Below, in pieces: positions 45,797 to 59,305 of a stretch of DNA of 64,000 bases. Under the pieces are notes generated by a model, which saw only the letters and a program-made list of their open reading frames with translations, had not been told where the DNA came from and did not search any database. This DNA comes from Mesomycoplasma neurolyticum. GTDB taxonomy: Bacteria > Bacillota_I > Bacilli_A > Mycoplasmatales > Metamycoplasmataceae. The position numbers were made by a program, and so were the translations under genes. The stretch's first letter is position 1; every line of letters begins with the position of its first letter. The stretch lies in assembly GCF_900660485.1 (NCBI RefSeq), contig NZ_LR214951.1:496001-560000 (forward strand). The letters run 5' to 3'.

Positions 45797-47002
45797 TTAG
45801 TTTATAAATTTAACTGATTTAGTGTTTTTTTGATTTAGAAAAATTAATTTTTTAAACACATCTAGACTAAAAATTGCAAATTTTTTAGTAGTATTTTTTT
45901 TGATAAAATGTGAAATCATCGTTTCTGTTTTGCTACCAATATCCATGACTTGATTGTAAAAATTTAATGCTTTTTTATTAAAAATTAAATATTGAATAAA
46001 CTTGTAAATTTCTAAAACTTTATTTGGTATATTTCGTTTTTTAATTGAATTTAGTTTAATATTTCATAATTTTTTTACAACATTTTTTAAAATAAAAATT
46101 GCATTTTTACTATCATTTTCTCTAATTAAATTTTTAATTTTTTTATACAATGTTATATTAGAAATTTTTCTAAAATAATCAAAATATTTTTTATTTTCAG
46201 TATTATATTTACCATACCCCACAGTTTTTAAAAGTAATTTAGTTACATGAAATCAGTCTAAAATGTATATTGCATTTAAATGTTTAGAAATTGTTTTCAT
46301 ATACTTGGCACCGTCACCATAAATCACTAATTTTAAATTTAAATCATAATTTTCTTTAATGTGTTTTTTTATACTTTTAATAGTAAAATCTACAAATTTT
46401 TTTGATGTATTTGTTTTGGAAGTGTTTACCAAAAGTGAAGTTGCAAATACTTTTTTCTTATTATTTTTTTCTACTAAATGAAAATACATTGCTCTAGTTC
46501 TAAACTTACTTTTTTTATTGTTTTCATCTATTAAATCTTGGTATGCATCATCAATATGCATGTACAAATAACCATTGTTTTCTTTAGAATGAATATCTAG
46601 TTTTGTAGTTTTAATTTCTACTTTTTTCATTAAATATGTAATGTATCCAATTGAAATTATATTATTATATTTTTTAACGATATTTCTATAGCTAAGTCCC
46701 ATTTTAACATTTTGTAAAATAGCTTTTTTTAGTTCAGGTGTGATTATTGTTCCTTTTTCAAAAATTAAATGAGGTGCATAACCATAATTTCATTTATCAT
46801 TTTTATAATATTTATATTTAGTTAGTTGTATTTCGGATTCTCCATCTTTTATCTTAAAACTTTTTGTTCTTTTTGAGTGTATTATATAACCCAACTGTTT
46901 TCTTAATTCAGAATTAAGAAATTTTTCATCTTCATATTGAATTCATTTTACAAAAGAATTTATCCCTTTTTCACTTGTTCAATTTAACACGATTTTTTCC
47001 AT
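45797..47002 (-). CDS. ICE transposase-like protein (ISLre2/UPF0236-like)
   Basis: 401 aa, with TGA-Trp codons. The central motifs YMHIDDAYQD (about residue 150), LVIYGDGAKYMK (about 230) and AIYILDWFHVTKLL (about 250) match the DDE-type core of ISLre2/UPF0236 proteins, where D-G-x-Y and GDGA-x-W-I ... LD-x-FH are typical. The family is annotated in mycoplasma ICEs as a transposase-like protein at the end of the element (I believe the Mbov_0401 family) and probably catalyses excision and integration. The start at 47002 gives MEKIVLNWTSEKG. It is the last gene before the element end, with repeats just beyond its stop. The third acidic residue of a DDE triad was not identified. Confidence 0.8.
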
Positions 47003-47090
47003 AATATATAAATTTTAAATAAATTATTTGTAAATTAAATTTTTTTGTTTTAAATATTTATTAAATAATAAAAATAATACAAAAATAAAA

Positions 47091-47110
47091 AACCAACTAA
47101 AAGTTGGTTT
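47091..47110 (-). terminator. Terminator of the conjugation operon
   Basis: Perfect stem AAACCAACT / AGTTGGTTT with a 2-base loop, followed on the minus strand by a run of T. It overlaps the last codons of the 1353-aa gene and separates it from the transposase-like gene. Confidence 0.85.
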
Positions 47111-50100
47111 ATTTTTTAATTTTTTTACCAGGACCAAAACGATAATATATTCAGATTACGATTCCAAAAGTTAAAATAGTTAAAACTATTGCTAAAGGAA
47201 TAATTCACATTAATTTTTTCTTATCTATAGATTTATTTATATTTTTAGAAATAGCTTGATTTTTATTATTTTTTACTATTTTTTCAATAGCATCATCTTC
47301 AAGCCCGGGATCACTGTAGGGATCATATGTTGAATCATCAGCTTTAAGCATATTATTTATAATATTTAGCTCTGCAGAATTGTACATAATAAAGTTTTTA
47401 GGTTTAACAATAACTTTGATTTTATTAATTTGATTTTCTGTAGTTAAAAGCTCTAATATTTTATCTCAATTTTCTATTATTAAATATTGTTCAAAATTTA
47501 AATTATAGTTTTTTAGTTGCTTATTTAAATCTTCAATAATTTTAGCTTTTAATTTATCTTTATTAGAAATATTGGCTTTAATTGTCTTAAGCTTTAGAGT
47601 AGCTAAATTTTGTTCTGAAGGCACTTCGAGATTATCAACTAAGTTAACTAAAACTATAGTTTTTTTACCAATTAAATTTTCATTATTTTGTATTACTTCT
47701 AAATTTAAATAATATTCTTTATATTCTGTATCTTTAAATTTATATACTTTACTAATAGCTTTTTTCACAGCATCACTTAAATTAGTAATTTTTCAATGGT
47801 CATTATACTTAAATTTAGAATCCATATTTTTTTCAATTGTTTCAATAATGTAATTTTCAGCTTGCTTTTGTTTTTTAATAGCTTTTAAATTAATTTCATC
47901 AATTTTTAAATCATTAAATATATCTTGTAATTTAGATGTATTAGTTTCGTTTATATTTTTTGTTTTATTTTGATTTAGGTTTGTATCATTTAAAGTTTTT
48001 AGTTCATCAAAAGTTAAATAAATTTTAAAAACATTTTTATTTAAGTAGTATTCGTTTTTATATTTTTCTAAAAGTTTATAATTAATAATAATATTAAAGT
48101 GTTCTTCAAATGTTTCTTCATTGTATTCAATATTACTTATTAATTTATCACTATTGTCAAAATTTAAATATCATTTGTATCATAAAGTGCTAGTTAAAAA
48201 ATTTGCTTTTGTTGTATTTTTAGCAAAAAGTTTAATTTTTTCAACATCAACTATTGGATGGATAGCTATTTTAGTTTCATAATCTTTTTCTTCGTTTTTA
48301 AATTTTAGGCCACTAATTATGATTTCTTTAGCTGATTTATCAATTTGATAATTCAAAGATCTTGTATCATCTTTAATTGAAAAAACAAATTTTAAATTGT
48401 TTTTTTCATCAATTGTTATGTTACTATCAACTAATTCTTTGTATTGAAAATCAGCTAAAAATTTATTTAAGGTTTTTAAATTATTAATGAAATTATTTTT
48501 TGTTTGACTTTTAGCATAATTTCTTAATTCTTGAATTTTAACTAAAGGTTTAATATAAAAAATTGTATCTAAAGCTTTATTGTTTTGATAATTAAATGAA
48601 ACATATTCTTTTCAATAATTAATGACATTTTCATAGATCAAAGTATTTATTTGTTCTTTAGTCATCTTTTTTTCAATATTTAAAAAATTAAATAAATGAA
48701 TACCTGGAAGACTTGTTCAAAAAGAACTTATTTTTTGATTTACAAATTGTTCTGTAAATAAATTTTTAGGGTTGTTGTCCCCTATTGCAACAATTTTATA
48801 ACTATCAATACCTTTTTCTGTTCTAGAACTAAAGAGTCAAATTCCTGAAGATGAAAAATAATTTTTTTCTTCTTGTGATAATTGGATTATATTACCTTCT
48901 TTTAAAGTGTCGGTGTCATTTTCGTTATCATCAATTAATTCAACTTCATTAATATTTTTAGAATTAATTTTAAATCTTTTAGTTTTTTGATTATCTGCTT
49001 TTTCTAATGTGAGTTTTACCCCTTTTCCAACTAAAGAAGCTTCAGCAATAAAACCTCATTTATATTGTGAAACTGGAATAAGCTTTTTTTCTATGCCTAG
49101 AGGATCTTGGAGAAACCTTGTATCATTAGGAAGTTTATTATTTTGATTTTCAAAATCAACTCAAACTAGTTGTTTTTTAGTTCCAGTTTTACGATCAACA
49201 AGTGGATCGTAATCAGGGTTTTTAATTTTTTCACCATTATTATCTCTTACAAAATCATTTGTTGATTTATCAATCAAAAATTCGGTTATTATACTTTTTT
49301 GCTTTGGATTGTTATCTGGATCTCAAGCAAACCATTGCGCTTCTAATTTAGGATTAACTGAATTTATTACAATATCAATGTAATATTTTTGAATAGGTTT
49401 TATATTTTCAGCATTAATATTTTTTTTATCATATTGTACAACTTCAACTCGGTATTTGTTTGCGTTTTTAGCTTGATTACTATTAGTGTTATCATCTTTT
49501 GCATCAGATCTTAAATCTTCTAAATTATATTGAAAGTACCTATCTAAAACATCAACTTTTTGACCATTAATAAAAAGAATTTCATTCTCTTGTTTTTGTG
49601 TGTTGAACATAACTGTAGCTAAAGAATTGTATTCCCATTCACCACCATATTCAACTAAAACATTATCTATATTTTTACTAGGATGTCCTTTAATAATTTC
49701 TTTGGGTTTGTCATCAACAAGCTGCCCATTATATACATTAGTTAAATCTAAATATTTTGATGGTTTTACTATAATTCTATTTTTTAAACTTAGTTTTTTT
49801 GCTTTATCAGTTAATTCAAAATTAATTTCAACATTTAAAGCTAAAGTAAAATATTCTTTTTTTTGACTTAAATTATTTTTAAATTCTAAATAAAAATCAA
49901 CGATTGAATTTTTTTTATCATTGGAATTTTTAACATTGTAAACAATTTTTTCTTGATATTTATTCAAAATATTTTTTTCAGTTCATTTAGTTATTTTTAA
50001 ATCAAAAAAAGCTTGTGTATTTTTTAAATTTAAACTTTTATTAGCTTTAGTATATAAACCATCAGTTGGATAAACATCACTCAAAGATTTAATTGTATTA

Positions 50101-51170
50101 TTTGTTTTTGCAAAACTATTATTAAATTGGCTTTTAATTTTATGTAAATAATCATCAAGTTTTTGAGCATAATTTTTATTTGCAACATTTTCATATTCAT
50201 ATTCAAAATTAAAATTAACTTTAACTTTAAATTCAGTTATTTTATCACCTAGTAAAAGAGTATCTGTTATTGTAACTTCTTTTGTGACTGAAGGTTCACA
50301 ATAAGAAGAATAATAACCATAGCATTCGCCACCTGATGTTTCAACTCTTGTTGTTTTACCAAAATCCATTTTAAATTTTACTTCTAATTTTAAATTTTTA
50401 ATTTTTAGATTTTTAATTCTGAAATCACCTGTATTATGTTTGTTGTGAATTTCGTCATTATATTTTTTAATAATATTGTTTTTAATTTCACTTTTTATAT
50501 TTTTTAATATAGAAGGGTTAGAATAAAAATAGCTATTTTTAGTTTCAGATATATATTGCTCATCATTAGATCTATAGATATCTGTAACATTTTTAAGTTT
50601 AATATCTAAATTATCAATTCAATTTTCTAGTTCTTTTTTATTATCAATGGATCAAGAAATATTTGAAAAATCATGTTTTGCAAATGATCCATCATCTAAA
50701 TTTTTTTTATTTCAATCAACACTATATCAATAGCTTTTTAGTTTTGTAGGGTTTTCATGATAATTATAATCTCAAAGCTTATTTAGTTTTACATCAGCAC
50801 CAAGTCACTCATTATTTGCATCATTATAAGCAAATCAATAACCATTATTATAACCAATAGCTCGATGTTGCGTATATGTTATAGATGCTTTTTTAATAAC
50901 ATCATTTTGATCTTTAGTTTTATAAGTAAAAGTAGGTACAAGTGTATTTATTAAATAATTTTCTCCACCCGAAATGTAGCCACTAAATTTTGTTAATTGG
51001 TAGTCACTAAGTTTTATATTAAATTCTTTGTTAAATGTTGTTTTGTTTGATATTGATGGCACTGTGATTTTTTGATGATTAGTTTTGAAACTCAAAGCTA
51101 TAGCAAATGGTGAAACAACACTAGAAAAACCAGTTAAAATCAACAATGTTTTTTTAATATTTTTATTCAT
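47109..51170 (-). CDS. Large ICE surface protein (Mbov_0399-like)
   Basis: 1353 aa, open through about twenty TGA codons. The N-terminus has a signal-anchor (KKTLLILTGFSSVVSPFAIA). A long Asn/Lys-rich ectodomain follows, with a Cys-containing loop ECYGYYSSYCEP. The C-terminus has one membrane helix (IIPLAIVLTILTFGIVIWI) followed by the basic tail YYRFGPGKKIKK. In mycoplasma ICEs a protein of this size and layout lies between the small 0398-type gene and the transposase-like gene. A role in donor-recipient contact is plausible but unproven. The start overlaps the end of the upstream gene by 8 bases. Confidence 0.78.
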
Positions 51171-51729
51171 TTTTATTTCTTATTTCTTTCTTTAGTTTTT
51201 CTTCATGAATTTCATCAAAAATATCGCCTTTGCTAAACCTATCAAATATTTTTTCAGTTTTATTTGCATTTTTAGTTAAGGTTTCATTTAAGAATTTTAG
51301 TGTTTTTTCATCATTTTTTGCTTTTTGAATGAAATACAAACTTTCATTCAAAGCTTTAGGAGAAGGTTCATCAAAAATTTCATCATTTATATCTATATTT
51401 TTAAAAAGGATATTTGATATTAAATCAAGTTTTGAATTTAAAATTTTATTTTTAAAATTTTCATCTGTTTTTCTTATTTGAAATTCTTTGTAGACACTTG
51501 ACATAGAAGCGAAAATAGCTTTTCTAATTGCATAAAATAAATCATCTTTAATTGACCTTATAATTTGTTTTTCTTGTTCTTTTTTAATATGAGTTATTAT
51601 TATTTCACAAATAGTTTGATTTAAAGATAAACCTTTATCAAGGATGTTTTGCTTTCATAAATTAAAAGTTTGGATATCACTTTTTTCACCAAAATAACCA
51701 CTAAATCTTGCTTCTCTTTCTTTAATCAT
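51163..51729 (-). CDS. Small ICE protein (Mbov_0398-like)
   Basis: 188 aa; the start at 51729 (MIKEREARFSGYFG) is preceded by AAGGAG. It is hydrophilic and helix-rich, with a charged C-terminus and no membrane segment or known domain. It overlaps the VirB4-like gene (8 bases) upstream and the large surface protein (8 bases) downstream, so the three are translationally coupled. Function unknown; its fixed position in mycoplasma ICEs suggests a cytoplasmic transfer-machine component. Confidence 0.7.
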
Positions 51730-54367
51730 AATTTTTTTTATCTCCTTGTTTGAAATATAGTTTTTTTTCCAAATCATTAAAATAGCTATCAACTAAAAAT
51801 CTTTGATTAGATGTTAGTCCAAAAAGAAACTCACCAATTTTTGCATTAGCAATAAATTTTTTTTCTTCAGAAGTTAAACCACCTGAATTTTTATATAAAT
51901 CATCAACAATATCAATATCTTTCGAAGTTAAATTATGAATAACAGCATATTGAGAATTATCAACAATAGCTTCAGATTTTCTTTTGGCTTCTCCTGATAC
52001 TGAAAAATCACGAGGATTTTGTGTTGTAGCTATTGCAGCTCCATTAAATTTTCTAATAGTTTTTCATGTTGTATTCATAATGTCTAAAGCATAAGTATTT
52101 TTTTCATCAATAAATTTATGTGCTTCATCAACAATGAAAAGAATTTTTTGTTTTTTATTAATGTTATTTGAAATTTGACCTTGAATAAACGACATCATTA
52201 AGAAAAAACCAGCTTGAACAATTTTTAGTGATGCAGATTCTAATAGTGGAGCAACATTAAAAATAGTAAATTTATTTGAGATTTCAAAATTTGTTTTTCC
52301 ATTATAAAGTTGTCTAAGTTTTCCATTCTTTCCGAATTCATAATCCAGTAGATCAATTAAATCTAATTTTTCATTTTCTTCTAACGTTGTAAAATTAGAA
52401 GTTTTTATTTCTAATATTAAATCATCAATAGTTGGATAATGTTCATTAGCATAAGCACTGATATCAAAATTACGATTTATTGAAATATTAAATTTACGAT
52501 ATAAATTTCTTCAACCTCTACCCAAACCTCTAAGCATTCTCGAAGTTAAAGTTGGAAAAATAGTTTCAAAAAACTTTTCTAAATTTTGTTCATGCAACAT
52601 CATAATTTCTTGATTGTCAAAAGTGCCTTGGGCATTGTTTGATTCTTCTGAAGTTTTAGGGTTAAAATTTTTTCTAATTTGTAAAGGGTTAAAGGTTGTA
52701 TCTGAACCTGAACCAATATTTATAATTGATGCATTTAATTTTTGACCTAAAGTTGCATATTCATTTTGAGGATCAATTAAAATGATTTGATTGCCCAATG
52801 AATATTGATAAGTGATGATTTTGTTTGTTAAAGTTGATTTTCCTGAACCTGAAGTTCCTAAAATGAACATATTGTTATTTTTTCTATGATCATCATTTTT
52901 AAATTGATCAAAAAATAATGGTTCATTATTTATAAAGTGTGTCCCTAGAAGATGATAATTTCCATCATTTAAATGAGCATTAGCAAATGGTCAACCATAT
53001 GCGATGTTTGAAGAAATTATTTCAGTTTGATCTTTGGTTGAATCAAACATTTTAAAATAAACACTACTTAAACCTTCAAATTGTCTAAAAGTTAAATTAT
53101 TAATTTTAGCCCCTAAAACTATACAATTATTTTTATTAACTTCTTCAATGTAATTTAATTCTTTTTTTGATAATGCTCGATTAAAAAAAATAAAGTCAGA
53201 TTCAAAAATTTCTTCAGTCCCTGAAGAAGCTATATCAATAATATTATCTAAAGCTTGATATTCAAATGAATCACGTCTTCTACTTACACGGTTTTTTTCA
53301 TCTTCAATATTACTTTCAATTTTTTTAGCAGCACTGTTAAAACGTCTTTTTTTAGCACTTTCAGATAATTTTCTTAAATTTCAAACTACAACTGAATTTG
53401 AGTCAAACAATTTGTTTGCTCAACCAGCTTCAAGCTTAAATGGATATTCACCAATTGTTTGTGTTGAAAATCAATAATCATTAATGTTAAAATGACTAGC
53501 TTTAAATTTAATGTTTTGTTGTTTAAAAAAGTTTTCAATATTTTTAGATTTCAAAATTTTTTGAATTTCCTCATCACTAAATTTTGCAGCAGGATTAATG
53601 ATTTCTATAGTTAAATTTAACAATTGTTTTAATGTTAATTGTTTATTTTCTAATTTAGAATGAAAAAGATTTTGACTTATTAAATTAAATTGTTTTTTAA
53701 GTTTTTCGATTTTGGTGTCAAAAACAATAATATAATAGTGATCTTTTGTTCTTTCATTAAAAATATTTTCAATATCTTCTTCATATGATTTGTATAATTC
53801 ATTTGAAATAGTGTTATTTTGATTTTGAAAATTAGTTTTTAAAAATTCAAGATTTTTACTTAAGTTTTGTTTTTTAGGTAATTTGACAATAGAAATTTTA
53901 TTTGTAACTAAATTAAGTGTTTTGGCAAAACGATCAAGTAAATTAGAAATTTCATCACTATCATAAGTAGATATATTTACACCTGTTATTTCAAGAGCTC
54001 CAAAATAACCTTCGCTAATTTCAATAAAATTTTCATTAATTTTTTTATAGGGAATTAGTGCTGAAGTATTAGTAATTTTGTTATTACTTTTATATTTTTT
54101 AGGTCTTGCTAAAAAGATAAATCAACGATATAAAAATACATAACCTTTACATTGTTGACTTGGATAAAAAAATACTAAGGGAAATAAAATTAAATTTAAA
54201 ACAATAAAAATAATTAGTTGAATAAAAACATTTAAAAAATCTAAACCTAAAAAAGCTATAGCAGCACTTGTAAGAAAAATAGCTAAAAGAACCGGGACAT
54301 CATTTAGTGTTATAAATTTTCAAAGTTTTAAACCTTTGTTTTTAATTCTTTTATTTTGTAATTTCAT
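51722..54367 (-). CDS. VirB4/TraE-like conjugal transfer ATPase
   Basis: 881 aa. Two hydrophobic segments lie near residues 26-75. The Walker A motif GTSGSGKST is at about residue 504, and ILIDPQNEYATLG follows, as in VirB4/TraC ATPases. The Walker B stretch ILFIVDEAHKF (about 742) and ATTQNPRDF (about 773) complete the catalytic core. VirB4 ATPases power assembly of type IV secretion channels at the inner membrane. The N-terminal membrane helices are a common variation in Gram-positive and mycoplasma versions. AAGGAG precedes the start at 54367, 4 bases after the upstream gene. Corresponds to the TraE/CDS17-type protein of mycoplasma ICEs. Confidence 0.93.
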
Positions 54368-54371
54368 TTAA

Positions 54372-56039
54372 TTATTCTCCTTTTTTAAACTTATTTTTTA
54401 TCGCTTGTTTAAAGTTTTGCATTTTAATTTTGTTATTTTCTTTTTTGGCATCTTTATAATCATTTTGAGAGGTTTCAAATTCTTTATATGCTTTAGATAT
54501 TTCACTTTGTGTTAAGTCATATTTTTTTAAATTTTCTGTCATTCTTTTTTGCACCGAAGTTTTAGTTTGAGATTTTACAGGATTTAAATTAGATATTTTA
54601 TTTGCTCATTCTTCCCTTGGTTTATTTTCTTGTTTTAAGTATTCTTTTTTGTTATTTAATAAATCAAGTTTTGCATTATGAATTTTTTGTTTTTCAGGTT
54701 TAAGATTTTTATATTCATCACTTTCCATAAAATTAAGTTTTTTATCGATTTGATCATCAATTTTAGCAATTTTATTTTGAGTTTTGTAGAGTTTATTATT
54801 TGTTTTACCACCAGCTAATAATCCATCTCTTGTATCTCTTCAACTAAGTCCTTCTGCTTTTCTTTCATTTTTTAAATCTCTTAATGCATTTTTATAACCT
54901 AGTTTTGAAATGTCACCTTTTTTTAATTGTTTTTTGAGTTGATTTTTGTGAAAATCTTCACCAATTAATTTTTTAGAAGCAAAACCTGCAGCAGCTGCTC
55001 CACCACCGAGAAGCATAGCTCCTGATTTAACAGATTTATCAAACATTTGTGAAGCTTCATTGTGTGAAATGCTTGAACCAAACATTTGGGCAATTTCTGC
55101 AGATAAACTATGAATTGTTATTGCCCCTGCTCAAACTAGAGCTAAATGCAAAAGTCAACTTAGTATTTTTGAATTTGCTTCTATTTCAAAAATATTATTC
55201 AAATTATTTACAACACCAATTCAAATCATTAAAAGACCTAAGGCAACTTGATAATATAAAAGCATAAAAAATTTACCTAAATAAATATTTTTTCAAGTTT
55301 TAAATTTTTCTCCATTATCATAAATACTTCAAACACTAAAAATAGGACTTGAAATAAAAAGCCAAAATATTTCAACAATTTTAACAGCGTAAACAAATAA
55401 TAGTTTTATCATTCCATAAAGAATTAAAATTCCAGAGATTGAAAGAAAAATAATGGTTTGAACACCTTCACCTCAATTAAAAGTAGAATAAGTATTTATG
55501 CTTATAACTGAAAAAGGTTTTTTAGTTGTTGCTATTTCACTTCAAGTTTGCGACTCTATTTTGTCAGGTTTATTAGAAATAAATAAAGATTCAGCTAAAC
55601 CTATTTTTTGACCATTGATAGCAATAAAAAGCAGATCTAAAAAAATTTGTAAAATTATAATAAAAGCAAAAGTTAAAAAAGGGATTAAAACCAATAAAGA
55701 TATTGAAGGTAATAATTTTTTTAATGCTTTTATTAAAACATTACTTTCTTCATTGTTATGTCGATGCTTAGCAATAAATTTAAAAATAACTGCAATCATA
55801 ACTACAATTAATAAAACAATTGCAATAATACCCATAGCTCAATAACTAGTTGGTACATTTTTTCAATTTTCATTTTGATTTTCAGAACCAAACAATATTT
55901 TTTTAACTATTGGAAAACCTAAATATTGAAATGTTGAAAATGTAATTTTTAATATTGTATAAGGAAATCAAACTAGTATGTACCAAAAAATAGAAAATAC
56001 ACCATAGACAATGCCATTTATAATTCCATCAAAAATCAT
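54372..56039 (-). CDS. VirB6/TrbL-like ICE transmembrane protein (Mbov_0396-like)
   Basis: 555 aa. The N-terminal two thirds have about seven hydrophobic segments, including IIAIVLLIVVMIAVIFKF and ILILYGMIKLLFVY. A Gly/Ala-rich patch (AMLLGGGAAAAGFAS) follows, and then a long charged, coiled-coil-like tail. This layout is typical of VirB6/TrbL channel proteins of type IV systems. It starts next to the pilin-like gene and ends 4 bases before the VirB4-like ATPase. The channel role is inferred from topology and position. Confidence 0.8.
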
Positions 56040-56040
56040 T

Positions 56041-56364
56041 TTAAATTAAACCACCAATTTTAGCTAAGACAATTGGAATAGATGCTATAGCAACAATCAC
56101 AATTACAAGACTTATTAATACAATTTTGAGTGATTTTTTATAAAATGATCTTTTTTCTTGATCTGTTGATGTACTCATTAATGTTGAAAATATAACTATT
56201 GCTGAAATAAATATAATAGCTACAACTGGAATTGAAATAGTTAAAAAATAATAAATTCAATTACTAGCTTCTTCAGCAAGTGTTTTAATAACTTCGGGCG
56301 CTTTACCACTTGGTGTGTTAAAACCACCTGTTGTTGTATCGTTTAAATATTGTAAAAATTTCAT
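56041..56364 (-). CDS. Pilin-like (VirB2-type) small membrane protein (Mbov_0395-like)
   Basis: 107 aa, with TAGGAG upstream. Two hydrophobic helices (WIYYFLTISIPVVAIIFIS and IVLISLVIVIVAIASIPIVL) are joined by a short polar basic loop SFYKKS, the usual plan of VirB2/TrbC pilins and of the pilin-like protein of mycoplasma ICEs. One base separates it from the VirB6-like gene, so the two are co-translated. No cleavable signal is obvious. Confidence 0.75.
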
Positions 56365-56385
56365 ATTTTTTTTCTCCTAAATGTT

Positions 56386-56577
56386 TTATATTAAATTTAA
56401 TAAATGCGCTATAGCTAAAACTCAGGCAATAGAGTTAATAGCTAATAAAATGTAAAGTTTTTTATAAAGTTGTTTTTTTGTATATATACTTTTATTTTTT
56501 TTAATTTTTTTAAAGTAATAAATAAGTGAATTGATTAAGAAAAATATTGGTACAACTAAAACAAAACTTTGATACAT
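56386..56577 (-). CDS. Small two-helix membrane protein
   Basis: 63 aa starting MYQSFVLVVPIFFLINSLIY. Two hydrophobic helices flank a very basic loop (KKIKKNKSIYTKKQLYKK). A TGA codes Trp near the end. The ribosome site is weak. It lies 21 bases before the pilin-like gene in the same direction. It may be a second small channel component; no family is recognised. Confidence 0.6.
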
Positions 56578-56649
56578 AAAAATAAATAAATAAAAAAACT
56601 AACAACAAGATTTACATCTTAATTTGTTAGCATATAAAAATAATGTTTT

Positions 56650-57729
56650 TTAATAAATTCTTCAGCTATATTTAATAGAGTTTTTACGTTCTCATTCTTC
56701 ATAAAAAGCATCTATTTCTGAAGTAGTGTAATTAGTTTTAATTGTGGTATTGATTAAAGGATAAAAGTATTTAGTAACGTGTTCGTCGTATTGTCACTTA
56801 GTTAAAGGATTATTTGTTTTTAAACCAAGTTTAATTTGGAGCGGAGCTATTTCTTTGTTATATCAATTGATTAATTCTATGTAAAGTTTTTTGTAAAAAG
56901 GACTAAAATTTGAAAAAACATATTGCTCATTATATGAATAATGATTGATAGGATCTATATATGCTGAGACACTTTGGTTTAGTTGTTGAAAAATATTTTC
57001 TAGATTCTTATTATTTTTTAATTTTTCAAGTATATCATCTCTATAACTGCCTCTTATTTCTTCATAAAATATTATTTTTAATTTAATATAATTTCTAATA
57101 ATAGAAAAAATGATAGGACTAGTTTTTCAATATAATGCACCATCAGCATAAATTGATAATCATCAACTTTTATCGTTTTCATCTAAAATAGTAGAAAGAT
57201 AACCATCATCAAAAAGTCTATTTTTATTAGATATTAATTGGAACGCATATTTTGTATCTTTTTCAAGTCCATTTTTAGAGATTTTATCTAAGTCTGAATC
57301 TATTTTTTCAAAAATGGTGTTTGTTTTTTTATCTGAAATTTCATATCCTATTTTATCTAATGCTTTTTTATAAATTTCAACTATTTTAGAAATTCTTTCT
57401 TCTTTAGATAATGTTGGATTATTTTTATTAACAATATTTTCTAATTCTTTTGCCCATTCCCAATTTTTCTCTAATGTTTCATATACATAAAAATCAGGAA
57501 TTGGCATTTCTTCAGTTAAATATTGATTTTGAACTTTAGCAGTAGGAGTTTTTGGTTCTGGAGTAACAGAAGATGGCGGACTAGAAGGTGGAGTGTTTTC
57601 AATATTTTCAGAACTTTTATTTGGTTCTTTAAGTAAACCTTTTCAACACGAACTAGATAATAAAACAAAAACAGTGGGTATTACTAATAAATTGCAAAAT
57701 AAAAAAAATTTTTTAACGTGTGAAATCAT
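56650..57729 (-). CDS. ICE lipoprotein
   Basis: 359 aa. The signal peptide ends in FVLLSSSC (lipobox, Cys28), followed by a Pro/Ser/Thr-rich linker (TPPSSPPSSVTPEPKTP) and a helical, Trp/Tyr-rich domain. It overlaps the upstream gene by 17 bases; the AAGGTG lies directly against the ATG at 57729, so the exact start is less certain. A lipoprotein in this place is common in mycoplasma ICEs and could be the VirB7-like or surface part of the transfer channel. No specific domain is recognised. Confidence 0.7.
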
Positions 57730-58492
57730 CACCTTCTTTTTCAAATTCTTCATTTTTTTCATCTCCTATGTTTTGTAATCTTTTTTGCTCTATTTTTTCT
57801 TTTTTTAACTTCCTCTCATAAGATCATTCCCTTAAAAGATCTAAAAATTCTTCTCGCACACCATTTTTAAGGTTTCTTAATTCAATTAATGTTTCTTCAA
57901 TTAAATTTTTTTTGTTTAAAATGTTAGCCATGAATTTTTTCTTATCTTTTCTGGAACTTTCAAAGTAATCTTGATCTAAAAAATATTCATGACTATATTT
58001 TAACTCCCCAACAAAAGCATTTGTTTTGTTATTTAGTTTAACATCCATAAATGAAACATATGGTGGCTCTTGGGTTAAATTCTCAAGAACACTTCTATAA
58101 ATTTTGTCTATTTGATATTTTGTTAAATCATTTGTACTAGCAAAAATAACATTTTTTCTATCTACTATATTGTTTAATTCTTCTTTTTTAATTGAATAAA
58201 TTTGCGTTGTATCAACATAAGAATCATTTGTTAATAATCCTATTGTAGCTTTTTCTAAAAAAATTTCACCCTTGTTAGCTTTTTTTCTATTACCATTTTC
58301 ATCATGTGCACTTCTAGCTTTAATATAATAATATTTTTCTATAATTTTCCCATCTTCAGTAATTTCTGCATATTCATCTCTAAATATAACAATAGGTCTA
58401 TGTTTGATTGGACCTTCAAAACGATCAAAAGTAATTTCATATTTAGTATTTTTTGTAAACATTGGTTTCATTTTAGGTAAATTTGTACTCAT
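57713..58492 (-). CDS. ICE accessory protein, unrecognised
   Basis: 259 aa, start at 58492 with GGAG about eight bases upstream. The first part is beta-rich (YEITFDRFEGPIKHRP, IEKYYYIKARSAHDENGNRK) and the last 60 residues are a charged helix (LREWSYERKLKKEKIEQKRL). No membrane segment. It overlaps the lipoprotein gene by 17 bases. The gene lies between SSB and the channel genes; it may be a DNA-processing or regulatory factor, but the sequence shows no motif to decide this. Confidence 0.65.
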
Positions 58493-58606
58493 TTTTTAAC
58501 TCCTATAATTTATTTTAATAAATTATACCACAATTTATTTAAAACATTATTTTTTATGCTATTTTTTTATTTTTTATACCTCCTTGTTTGTTAATCTTTT
58601 TAGATT

Positions 58607-59167
58607 TTATTTATTATTTTTAAATATTTCATCAACATCATAATTAAATGTTTTATAAGTATTTTCATTGATGTCTTTTGGATATTTTGTTCCAAATAAA
58701 TGCTCAATACTACTTTTATTTGTTTCTTCTTTTTTAGGTTCAGAATTTGTTTCTTCAATTGGATCTTCAATTTTTTTTATTAATTCTTCATTTGTAGTTC
58801 AATCACAATAAGTAGTATTTAAATTATTCTTATTTTTTCTATTTTCAATTTGTTCTTTTGTTTCTAAAAGTTCAATTGCTTTAGCTTGAAGCATAAATGA
58901 AAAAGTTTTTTTATTTTTAATAACTTCTTCTACAACATTTAAATTTGCTTCAAGAAAAATTTTCACTCCTTTCATTGCATATTTATTTAATATTTCTGCT
59001 GTTTTATTTCAAGCAACAAAAGGTATAAAATCGGTAATTTCATTACCTTCATTCGATTTATAGTTTCTTCTTACAGCAAGTGTTATTCAAGTGTAATAAT
59101 TATTATTTGCACTTGTCATTAACTTAAAATCATTGGCAATTCTGCCGGCTAAAAAAACTTTGTTCAT
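58607..59167 (-). CDS. ssb: Single-stranded DNA-binding protein (ICE copy)
   Basis: 186 aa with an OB-fold N-terminal domain of about 105 residues. MNKVFLAGRIANDFKL is the usual SSB start; YYTWITLAVRRNY, TDFIPFVAWNKTAEILNKY and KGVKIFLEANLNV match the core strands. The acidic C-terminal tail lacks the classical D-D-I-P-F end; it finishes DVDEIFKNNK. GGGAG precedes the ATG. A conjugative element would use it to coat the transferred strand. It is separate from the chromosomal ssb expected elsewhere. Confidence 0.9.
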
Positions 59168-59305
59168 ATATCTCCCTATATATATAGTTATTTAATAAGA
59201 AAAAAATAGGTCTTTTTTATGCTAATTTTTTCTTATTTTTATTTTGTAATTTCTCATTGATTAGATAATTTTTTTTCATATTCTAATTTATGTTTTTTTG
59301 TTTTT